This document shows positions 48,318-58,446 of a DNA stretch of 64,000 nucleotides, piece by piece; position 1 is the first letter of the stretch; the number at the start of each line of letters is the position of its first letter. Source of the stretch: Crambe crambe (taxonomy: Eukaryota > Porifera > Demospongiae > Poecilosclerida > Crambeidae). The position numbers were made by a program, and so were the translations under genes. The notes under the pieces were generated by a model that was not told where the DNA came from, did not search any database, and saw only the letters and a list, made by a program, of their open reading frames with translations. The DNA is taken from the NCBI GenBank assembly GCA_963924555.1, contig OZ004588.1, positions 5,084,001-5,148,000 on the forward strand. The letters are read 5' to 3'.

Positions 48318-51300
48318 GCGTAAGTTGCCAATTATCAGCTGGATTTCAAACTCAGTACTGTAACTGCGCTAGAAGTAGCTATTTGTAGATATCTAATATG
48401 CACCACTTTATAGCTGCTTTTTTCTACTTCCTGTTACAGGTTACTTCAAAAAATGAAAGCAGAAACTCACAGAACTGTGAGCAGAAAGGCAAAGCCCCTC
48501 AAGAGCCAATCATAGTCACGGATATCTGATATCGTCCGGCAATACAACTGCCTATTATTGTCGACCAGTTTGTCTATTTTGTTTCATAACTCAAGTTTGG
48601 TACTGAACTGAGATTTATTTTGCTATCATCAGGTAGAGGACGTCAAAACAGTATTCTCAATAATTATAATCGTCATTACTAAACGTTTTGCAAAGAATTA
48701 TTTCAAATGATCTATAGACAATTTAGCAAAATGGACACAATGTTTCTTTTCCATTATAATCAGTGGAGCTTTCCAACACGCAGTCTTCGTGCAGCCATCT
48801 CTGACAGGAACATTGAACCCACTCAACCCTACCCCCTAACTCCATATCTTCCTCATAGGTCTGGTCACAGACACAACATTGATTGGAAAGAATCAGAGGG
48901 GTAGGGGCTGACTTTTGTGGCTGTCTTGCCCGTAGCTGAACTCGCGTACCTGAAGTGGTGGTTTCACCTATGTTTCTTCCAGTTTCCTTCCTGGCTTGTG
49001 CTTGCCTCTTCTCTTCGGCCTTCTGTTTCCTTTCCTCCGCTTTCTGAACTTTCAACATCTCTTTTTCATTCGCTTTTCTTATCTTCTCTTCTTGTTTCCT
49101 CTTCCTTTCTTCGGCTTTCTGCTTTTTCTCCTCTTCACGCTGCTGCTTCTTCTCTTCTCGAATCTTCTTCCTGTTTTCCTTCTCTTCTTCCTGCTGCTTC
49201 TTTTTCAATTCCTTCTCCCGAATGACAGACAAACATTCAGCACTTGTTAGGACCCTTGCACCAGTAATTGCACGGGTTTGAGAAGGTGCTGTAGGGAGCT
49301 TTGCCTTCGTCTTAGGAATCGTCAAATACTTATCAATTGGACTCACTTGCTGCCTTTCAAATTCCTTTCGTGAAGGAGTGGTATTCAGTTGCTGAAGGGC
49401 GGCATTAGAGATCAGCTGTAAAGGACTCCTGATAGTTGCAGACTGTTCATTACAAGCAACTGGTGCTGTCACCAGCTGAACCGAGGTTTGAGGAGACACG
49501 CAAGACACAGGGTTTACAGGCGAAGGGGTTGTGAGAGTTTGAATTGGGGTGGGGTTTACAAGTGAAGGGGTTGTGAGAGTTTGAATTGGGGTGTGGTTTA
49601 CAGGCGAAGGGGTTGAGACAGTTTGAATCAGATCAAGAGGGGTGACACCCTGAAATTGATCACTAAGACTCACATCATTAGACAACACACTTGTACAAGC
49701 TGGCACAGGTGAAGCTCAAGCCATGCAATATATCGGGCATCAGGGATGTTATAACCCTCCTCTAGACGTCTCTCAAACAGAGCAATCTCACCAGGTGTGA
49801 ATTCCATGCTTACAGCTGACACATCAACAGGGGTCACGGTTGCAGACACTGTTGCCTCGGGAGCCGTAGGAGTTGTGGTCACTGGAGCTGACACTGTTCC
49901 CTCAGTGGACGAGGGAGAGGTTTCGTCAGTTTCCATCATATTGACATTCACTAGAATTGCTGCCGGATTAAAGGGGTATACACCACTCTTCCTAAAGCCA
50001 GACACAATGTTAGAAGGAGTAAGAGCTCTCAACCAAGCCTCAGCAAACAGCCCAGAAAAATTATATTTGTTCACAACCATTCCAGGGTTAGCTTGTAATT
50101 CCATGTGGCAGACATCAGACCAGTGCTTCTTTAAAGGGCCAAAAACTGAAGTATCGAGGGGCTGGGAATCATGGGTGGTGTGGGGTGGCAAACAAAACAA
50201 AATGATATCATTCTTGAGGGCATACTCAATGCTCATAGGCTCGTAGTGGGAACTATGGCCATCCATCATGAGGAAAAGTGGCCGCTGTGACACAGCGTAT
50301 TTCAAAAAATGGTCTTTCAGCCAATGCTGAAAAAGCTCTTGATCACTCCACCCCTTTCCCGACATCCCATAATAGGTTCCAGGAACTTCCCCTATAGTCC
50401 ACTGATAGTTTAAATATCTACCTTCAAAGACCACCATGGGGGGGGGGGGGGGGGGATAGCCTGGCCAATTGCATTAGCACATCCGAGCACAGTGATTTGC
50501 TCCTTTTTCCCCGAGACACGATAACGAACCTTTTTTTGGCCACACTTCGTGACGATATTGGGAGGTCGAGGGTCGAGGGGGATCCCTGTTTCGTCCATGT
50601 TGTATAATTGAGCAGGACAGTCGGTCAAGCCATGATCATCAAGAGTAGTCTTCAAAAGGTCATAATACGCATCGATAACCTCCTTGCTTGTTGCATCCAT
50701 TCGAATGTGTGCAGTGGCATCTCCTCTCCGGAGAGACAGCTGAGGTTGTCTTTCGATGAAATGCCTCCACCAGCCACTCAATATGCGATTGCCACGGAGT
50801 AAATCCTTCTCCTTTGCCACCTGTTCTGCGATTGACATAACTTGCCTCCTACTCTTGCCATAGCCTACCTTGGCAACATCTACAAGGTGGTCAGCTAGGG
50901 CACTCTCTTCCTTGGTAGTTAGATATCGTTTTGGGCCAGGCTTGGTCCCATGCTGGACTCTTCCACTTAGGCGGTCTTTGAGAGTAGTAGGTGGCACTCC
51001 ATAGAGCAGCTTTGTTGATTGAAGTAGAGCCTTTTCTAACTGCTTCCATCGCTGCTACCATGGACTCATCACTCCATAGCTTCCTCTTACACAAAGGTCT
51101 GGGCTTCTTTGCAACTCTAGGTGACTTGCGCTTCTTTCTTCTGATTTTTCTCCCACGGACCATAGCTCTGCAGAAAAAAAAACTTTTCTAACCCTTGGCA
51201 ACACTGTTTATAGCCGAAGGCAAGCGCTAGATAGAGCGGCCTAGCAAGCCAGAAACTTACCAGCTTTGTTACAGCGGGTAGGGCGCGCTCTCCGCCCACT

Positions 51301-51408
51301 TTTGTTGATTATTGTAATCTACTAGTGTCAATCCGTGTTATGTGTTAGTATTCTTGCTCAGTATAGCTGGTCGATATTAGGTACTGGTCGATAAATGGCG
51401 AATTACGC
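48318..51408 (-). mobile_element. Tigger/pogo DNA transposon
   Basis: 3.1 kb, flanked by TA on both sides (48316-48317 and 51409-51410). The ends are inverted repeats of about 25 bp with mismatches (gcgtaagttgccaattatc against the inverse of gataaatggcgaattacgc). The minus-strand transposase is broken. The empty site can be read from the intact PH-like copies (acataatagacaag). Confidence 0.85.
48723..51163 (-). pseudogene. Tigger/pogo transposase with C-terminal PHD-like finger
   Basis: Minus strand. The N-terminal CENP-B/psq-type helix-turn-helix region (KLWSDESMVAAMEAVRKGST) is followed after a frame break near 51000 by the CENP-B DNA-binding region and the DDE core: YNMDETG (first Asp), FLMMDGHSSH (second), and THDSQPLD (third). 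A run of 18 G (50438-50455) interrupts the core, and another frame change lies near 49712. A Thr/Pro-rich linker, a long Lys/Glu coiled coil and a Cys/His finger (CCVCDQTYEED to CPFC) form the C-terminus. Three breaks make it non-functional as read, though the poly-G break may be an assembly error. Confidence 0.85.
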
Positions 51409-51428
51409 TAATAGACAAGAATCCAAGA

Positions 51429-51920
51429 ATGGCATCTTTAGTGGTTACAAGTCAGCCTGTGAGTGTTGATGGTGAAAATAGCATTGCTGAGGCTATTTTA
51501 AGATATCCGTTATTTCGTGATCGATCATGCTGCAAATCAGACTGCTTTTCCTGCTCTGATTGTTGTACATGTAGCTACCTGCTGTACTGATCGACTCTAC
51601 TTGACAAATTCAAGCATTGTGTATACAGAGGGTTTACCACTTCCATTGCCACGCACCTGTGCAGATTTTCGCATTGATCTCCAGAACATATCAAGTCCAT
51701 CAACGACATAATAGCTAAAAGGGACTGCAAAAGGACTGAAGTGCGTGGATACAGCAAATTGATAATCCAGGTGAAGGACGATTCTCCCCAAATGATAACA
51801 ATGAGGTGGTGGCTCCTCTGTTGCTTGCAGTGGGATATCGATTCAGTCGTATTCATCTGCCAAGACGAATTTGTGGAAGCAGTCAAGCTCCAAATGGCTG
51901 CTCTGAATGTCAAAATGTGA
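51429..51920 (+). pseudogene. PH-like copy 3, pseudogene
   Basis: Start codon and N-terminal region are intact (SQPVSVDGENSIAEAIL). The Cys segment then runs into TGA near 51589 through a frameshift, eight bases are missing near 51692 (tggttata in other copies), and the C-terminal part is readable in another frame. It is closest to copy 2. Confidence 0.85.
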
Positions 51921-53070
51921 AGTATAGAACCATTGCAGTTACCCAACATTAGAACTATAGAACAATGATGATGCATACACCTAGGGATATAGCTACTTCA
52001 GCTAATATAATCACTTTATAAAAAGAAATCATAATCATGGCAAATGTCTGCCTTGAACTTAACACTATAATGCAGAGCTATTATATTACAGATCTTTGGC
52101 AACAATTTTCTAGTTGAAAATGCTCTTTGGATCAGGTGAAGCAGTGGAGCTTGATGATTTCCACAGCTCTCTTTAGTGTAACTTGTAAGGGGATCAGTGA
52201 ATGTATGGGGTATATCTTCTAATATATAGTGTTACAGTATATAAGTAATATTTTAGAGTATAACTTACATTAGCTGTATAGCTACGTACCTTTAGAGTGT
52301 AACTAATTGTTATCATTAAGTGTTTAGTCAACAGCTGTATTATGCCTATGGGGGACATGTGTAGAGGAAAAGTAGAAGAAGAAAATGTATCCCATAGGCA
52401 TAATAGCTACATTGCAGTATGCAAGTTGCAGTTTCAGAGTCTTGGACAAATGAATGCTGCTACTTCATTGTCCCCACTTGGAATGACACAGCCATTCTCT
52501 GTGACTGGCACCGTCCAGTTCCAAGCACCCAGTTCCGGACCCCTCCCAACCTTCTCTCTCCCCTCATGCTTCTTCCATCTGCTATATATGCATTTAGAGA
52601 CTTCACTTCAAGACAGCTGCCATGGTGTGAACAAAAAGATCCTCTTCCTACAATGTCTATTCTTCTCTTGTAGCTAATGCAGCACCACTGGACTTGAAAA
52701 CAAGATGTGTCGGTAGAATGTCAAATGCAAATGGCATAATCCAAGTAATTATTCCCTGTTTCCATTTTAGCAATTAAACTACAATTTATTTTTGTGGTCT
52801 TACTCGGCTATGGACTATGGTATGATTTCCAGTGATTCAGTTCTACTGATTGTAATGTGTGAACTTTAAGCGAAATTTGTCATGCGAATTTAACTTGTAC
52901 CCTTCACAAATAAGGATCTGTAACTGAGTCACAAATGAACATTTTGGATTTAACTTGTACCCTTCACAAGTAAGGATCTGTAACTGAGTCACAAACACTT
53001 AGTTCAGTATGACATTTACCGGCATATGACACTGATGCAATGCTAACACCAAGTATTAATAATAACATCG
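51921..53070. other. Flank and spacer; no gene recognised
   Basis: The first 240 bp are the duplicated 3-prime flank of the family. An open frame of 84-111 codons near 52342-52677 has no recognisable domain. A short inverted pair (tgcctatgggggaca and tatcccataggcat) flanks 52342-52405. Confidence 0.5.
52886..52995 (+). repeat. Tandem duplication, 60-bp unit
   Basis: aatttaacttgtacccttca through aactgagtcacaaa occurs twice with exactly 60-bp spacing. Confidence 0.9.
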
Positions 53071-53177
53071 TTAATTATTAATGATGTAATTTTTCCTGAA
53101 CAGGACACTATAAAATTCCCCATCATATATAAGCTATGAATCTGTGCATGAACTGACTGCAAGATAAGAATCCAAGA
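53071..53177 (+). promoter_or_regulatory. Promoter of PH-like copy 4
   Basis: Family string with cctgaacagg and a TATA-like acactataaaatt about 70 bp before the start codon, then gtgcatgaactgactgcaag. Confidence 0.65.
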
Positions 53178-53675
53178 ATGACGTCTTTAGTGGTTACAAG
53201 TCAGCCTGTGAGTATGGATGGTGAAAATATCATTGCTGAGGCTATTTTAGGACCTCCATCATTTCGTGATCGTGATCGAGCATGCTGCAAATCATCATCT
53301 GACAACAATAGCTGTTTTTCTTGCTGTGATCGTACTACTCGACTCTACTTGACAAATTCAAGCATTGTGTATACGACGGAGGGTTCAGCAATGCCTAATA
53401 CATATGCAGATTTTCGCATTGATCTCAAGAACATTGGTTATATCAAGTCCTTCAACGGCATAGAAGGTAAAAGGGACTGCTTCAGGTATGAAGTACGTGG
53501 ATGCAGCGCATTAATAATCCAGGTGAAGGACGACTCTCCCCAAATGATGTCACTGAGGTGGCAGTTCCCCTGCTTACAGTGGGATATCGATTCAGTTACA
53601 TTCACCTGCCAGAATGGAGACGAATTTGTGGAAGCAGTCAAGCTCCAAATGGCTTCTCTGAATGTCGAAATGTGA
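53178..53675 (+). CDS. Small Cys-rich protein with predicted PH-like fold, copy 4
   Basis: Intact 165-residue single-exon frame. Conserved N-terminus (SQPVSMDGENIIAEAILG), a short Cys segment (ACCKSSSDNNSCFSCC, six cysteines) in place of the long array of copy 1, and the strand-rich C-terminal domain (RLYLTNSSIVYT, FRIDLKNIGYIKSF, LIIQVKDDSPQMMSLRW, ending in EFVEAVKLQMASLN). The length difference from copy 1 lies almost entirely in the Cys segment. Family not recognised; intracellular, possibly membrane-attached through the cysteines, by inference. It has its own promoter and no disabling change, so with copy 1 it is the best candidate for the functional member. Confidence 0.75.
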   Translation: MTSLVVTSQPVSMDGENIIAEAILGPPSFRDRDRACCKSSSDNNSCFSCCDRTTRLYLTNSSIVYTTEGSAMPNTYADFRIDLKNIGYIKSFNGIEGKRDCFRYEVRGCSALIIQVKDDSPQMMSLRWQFPCLQWDIDSVTFTCQNGDEFVEAVKLQMASLNVEM

Positions 53676-54832
53676 AGCAGAACAATGCAGTTAACATTAG
53701 AACAATAGAACAATGATGATGCATACACCTACTCACCACTTTAAAGGCATAATCATTATAATCACAGTCATTGCATCATGTAGGAGGGGCGAATGTCTTT
53801 TCAGCTGTTAGATACAGCTAATATAATGTTTTAGTTAGTACAGATCATTGACAACAATTTTCTAGCTTAAGCATTACATCTTTTTATGTATGCAGCTGCC
53901 TGCCACTTACATTACTCACCAGCAAAATCTAAGGAGTTGAAGTACAAATGAATATCAGCTCTAAAAGCCTATAGAAAATACTTGTTCACTCGCTGTAATT
54001 AAAAATTAATGTTGTATAGTGCCCTAGTACTCGTGATAATTTGTGTGTGTAAAGCCAGTGGTGCTCTACAAAATGCTCTCTGTGAAGCAGTGGAGCTTTT
54101 AATGATCTCTTAAAACAGCTCTCTTTAAGGGATCAGTGCATGGGGCTAGTAATGATAGAGTAGTGTTATTGCTATTACATTTAGAGTGTAACTTTTATAT
54201 AAATCATTGTATTTACAATAAGTGATCTCGAAAGCTACCTTTAGAGGTGTAACTAATCATTAAGTGTTATTGTCAAGATCAACAGCTATCTTTTAAAGTG
54301 TAACTTGTTATTGTAATTACAAGTCAACAGCTATATCCTTGTATATATATAATATATAATAATACGATATATAAATTATTGTGTTAGAACACTTATAGCT
54401 ACAAGTTATACACTGAAAAGATAACTGTTGAAATCATTACTTACTGTAATTACAATAGCACTTAATAAATATGTATAATTATAAGTTAGCTAGATAGTTG
54501 TTGATCATAATTATTGTGAGTAAGAGTATATAAATCATTAGGTGTTATTGTAACCTCGGTAATGATGGTGAAAAACTGCCAGCTCCGAGTCAAATTAGGA
54601 CAGAACCTATAAACCACAAGAATAATAGCTATTAAGTAAGAGCCCACCCCATCACATTACATGTAGCTATGATGAAGCAATGTCACAGATGTGACACAAA
54701 GGATTCCAGTGATCTTGCAACATGAAATTCTGAATACCAAACCAAAAATTTACATAGCTTCCTTTTAGCTAAGTAGCCAAACTCTAAAGCCACAATTAAG
54801 TCCTTTGAAAGAAGGCTATGTAAATCTTGGTT

Positions 54833-55081
54833 CGGTGTTCTGAATTTTGCGTTGCACCTCTTGCAAATCAGCAGTCATCTGAAACAATAAGGTCCACTTT
54901 CTTTATAACAGTTACAATAACCTTTAGTCTCGTAGACCCTTACCTGCTCACTAATCTCATTTCCATAGATAGCTCCTGCATGTGGGATTGTGTAGGGCTC
55001 CTGTACTGTTTAAATACATAGTCTAAGATCTCACTCCGTACACTCAGATTCCATGGTATTATCTCCTTCTGCTGGTAAACT
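54833..55081 (-). CDS. Possible 3-prime exons of an unknown gene
   Basis: The minus strand has an open stretch from about 55081 (IIPWNLSVRSEILDYVFKQY) to a GT donor near 54950, then an acceptor after a T-rich stretch and a last exon reading MTADLQEVQRKIQ before a stop at about 54822-54840. The pattern is gene-like, but no upstream exons or family could be identified. Confidence 0.25.
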
Positions 55082-55574
55082 GTCGATCATAAACAGCATA
55101 GAGCATAGGGTTAGCAGGTAAAACTGCATGTTGTACGTACTGCATCTAAAATTATCATGTTTGATAACTTCTTCATACTGCAATCCACTGGATGTGATTT
55201 TGAAAGCTATATAAAGTGCTCCAAAAGATATGCAAGGTCACAGGTGTGATCACTGAGGAAATCTGGTCAAATTGCTTTGAACTGCCTCCCCTATTAGTAG
55301 CTACTTCATTATTGCTGACTAATCAGAAAAGTGTGTTAAATCAGATCCACTTCTATAGCATTCCACTAGTTTGGGTTTCACAGGCAACTTTACCAATAGT
55401 TGCATTCTTTAAAAACCACTGAACACACTCCCACTGAAATCCTAATGTGTGCTACTATAAAAGAAAGAGTATGGCGAGTGCTCTGTAGGGACCATCTGGA
55501 GACCCATGTCATGTGATCAGTAATAAAACACCATTGACAAGCCTAACTCTGCATCTGAGGCACACTTGTGCACA

Positions 55575-55860
55575 CAGCTAGCTTTTTTGGCCAGCTAGTA
55601 TTAAAAAGCCAACCTATATTTTGCTAGAGCTAGAGAGAAGGTTTTTTTTATGTAATACATGCATGTAGTATTAGCAACAACTAAAATTAATGACAAACTG
55701 ACATAAGCACACAAAACAAGAACAATACTGATCTGATGAACAATGGTCAACTAAGATAAGAGCAAGAGTTGCAGGGGTCCCTAGCTTCTGCTCCTTCCTT
55801 CCGCTTCTTATTTTGTGCCTCCTAACTATCCACTTCTTTCTTTCTATCTGTCCTTCTTTC
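55575..55860 (+). repeat. Dispersed repeat C, third copy
   Basis: Same order of words as 3718-3990 (ggccagctagtat, agccaacctata, tattagcaacaac, gtccctagcttctgctcc). Confidence 0.7.
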
Positions 55861-57145
55861 ATCTTATAATTGGAGCTATTATCACAGTGTATGAATAAAG
55901 AAAAAATAATAATAAATGAAGGTGATGTACATAGGGATGACTGGTCAAAAAAAAAAAAATAAATTGGAACAAGAGCTGAATGGATGAGATTATGCAAGGC
56001 AGCTGCCTTCAATAATAATCGCTACCTAAACAAAGCAGAACACTTTTATACTGACATGAACAATTAAAGCAGCTTGGTGGGAGGCAGTGATGTATTGAAG
56101 GCAGTATAATTTTGATGTTTGTTCACCGGCTACAGACTAACCCTACATGGGCTTTTATTCAGCATAATTTTTGGCATAATAATTATATATTTGCTGTTTT
56201 TTTTCGGTTATGCCTTGAATGTACAAACTAGATAGGGATGACCTATGACCCTCCATAGGACTAATACAAAACAAAGTTAGAAAACAGTAACTATGACTGC
56301 TTATCCTGAAAGACTCAACATGGAAGTACAATAAAAGTGTATTAATTTTTTTTCATGATTTCTCATTCTTCATGTTCTTAATGATGATATTCGCATGATC
56401 TGGAGAAAAATTGGACCGCACTTGAGCCATGTTCTATAATCTGTTCCATTTCACTCTGACCAGGTCTATGTCCCATCAGTTTAGCTTCTAGTTCACTCAA
56501 AGAAAGATGCTTTCTTAGTACAGTCGACTAAGGAAGCCATTAAAACTTAACACGCATGTGTAACAAATGTACCTCTTGAGTCTAAACAAATTAAGCCTTT
56601 CTTCTGAGGTCAGGCTCAAAGATAAGTTAGTAGCTATGGCTGTAAGGACAGCATGTAAACGTTGAATGAGAACTGCTTGTGGGGTGTGCCTTATTTAGAA
56701 CGAATGCTAGCCAGCTGATCGAGCAGTTTAGCTAGAAGACTTTAATCTCACTACATGCTTGATTGTGATACACTTCAATAGAGGTATGAATTTCATGATC
56801 AACAATCCATATGCACTAAGAGCCACTTATTAAAAAGGCCATGTCCTCTGATAGTGCTAGCAGGCATCACTACACGTCATTAGAGCATAGCTCTGCTGAA
56901 TAGGGCAAACTGATTGGTCAGTTGCAGGGCCCTATATCACTTAGTGCCCTCATTAGGGTACAAACTGATCTCATGGAGGGCACTAAACTTAGTAGCCCTC
57001 GTTCTCAGGGCATATATGAGGCTTAGTGCCAAGGCAATGTGCAATAATTATTATTTCCAACATGATTGGAATCGAAGCTAATGACAAAATAACCTCACAA
57101 CCTCTCTACAAATGATAAAAGGCTGAGTCTCTCGCTAAAGACAGA

Positions 57146-57602
57146 TACCGTAGATTTTCTAATTAGCGTCATTCTTAAATAAGCGCCAAAACCACACCTT
57201 AATTTTTATTTTATTCGAATATAGCGCCAAAATCAATATTGCAATATTTTTTTCTGGCGCTTCGATAATTAGAATGAAATTGCACGGCCCACCAGCAGCA
57301 CGCACACAGCTGTCTGTACAGCAACTGTCATCCAGCAAACTTGAATATGTTGAAGTCCTTGAAGTATTATTTCGTAGGCATTGGGTGAGGATCTTCAGTG
57401 TCCTAATTCCAAGCTTATAATCAGTATGGAAACGTCCAGTTGTTGGTCGACCGCAGCTGCATCAAAATTTCGTTCTATCTACAAAGCGCCACTCTAATAA
57501 TGGCGCCAAAATACCATTGAGATTAATTTCACGCTCCAATAGTGCGCCAATTGAAAATTGAAATTAATTTTTTCTGGCGCGTTAATTAGAAAAAATACGG
57601 TA
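57146..57602. mobile_element. MITE with taccgta ends
   Basis: Inverted ends taccgtagattttctaattagcg and cgttaattagaaaaaatacggta (with a few mismatches). The interior repeats gcgccaaaa and tctggcgc several times. TA target duplication is likely. Confidence 0.75.
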
Positions 57603-58446
57603 CTTAATACAGACAACATTGGTGGGGTACTACCACACCGCAATGCATGCCTTAAAATAATGTGTTGAAGCTTGAACTGATGCAAATTTTAGCTAGAGCA
57701 GATCCTGCTTCCCAATATCATTTGGCTTGCGTGCAAAAATTATATTTCAAAAGGAATGAGGGCCCACATCAAAGCACTACATACCAGCAAAGTTCCATTC
57801 AGTGCATGCACTCCCAATGTTGTGGAATCTTCAAGCAGGCTCTTGTCTGCATGAATGATGCACAGTACATTAATTGCAGATTGGTATGACAGGTACATGT
57901 ACATATTATATATACCTGCTGATGGAACCTATCCAGAATAAATACCTATGCTAAATTTTATAACTCATAAGCATTGACGCATGCAAGGTAGATGACCCTA
58001 CAATGGTGCACTTACCATTATCCAGGCTGTGGCCAGATCCTTTCCCAAGGCATCCTTGACAGCTTGGAACTAGTAGTCGGTGTACAATGAGCCACCATTC
58101 TTGTCTCACTGCTTTGACATCATGCTTGCTATCACGGCCACATTCGATGACCCTGATAACGACAGTGCGCTCTATTTAGAAACGAGTTCGAAGCTAACTA
58201 GCAGCCAAGCATGGCAGAAGCTATGAATGTATGCTAGCTACAGTGCTAGAGCCAACTCACCTGCAGAAGTTAATTTTCACCGCTAAAAGTAAGCGGTAGC
58301 GCCATCACTCGATCAGTAGACATGTGATACCAGCAATATAGTTCCAAAATCAGAATCTTTATGCATTTAAAATCTGGAAAAGTATGCGTGGCTTTTTCTG
58401 ACCTCGTCGTAATAATGATCAGCTATTGCATAATAAAGGGCAGTTA
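57603..58446. other. No gene seen; upstream of the oxidase
   Basis: No recognisable exons. The last 100 bp would contain the oxidase promoter; no clear TATA box is visible. Confidence 0.45.

Larger units (their letters stand above)
53676..57145. other. Mostly empty; repeat C copy and possible exons
   Basis: Contains duplicated family flank (to about 53880), a dispersed repeat C copy at 55575-55860, and a possible minus-strand gene end at 54833-55081. The remainder is AT-rich with no recognised features. Confidence 0.45.

Noticed and set aside
52342..52677. Candidate small gene with overlapping 84- and 111-codon frames
   Set aside because: Two frames compete, no motif, no promoter or splice context; not supported.
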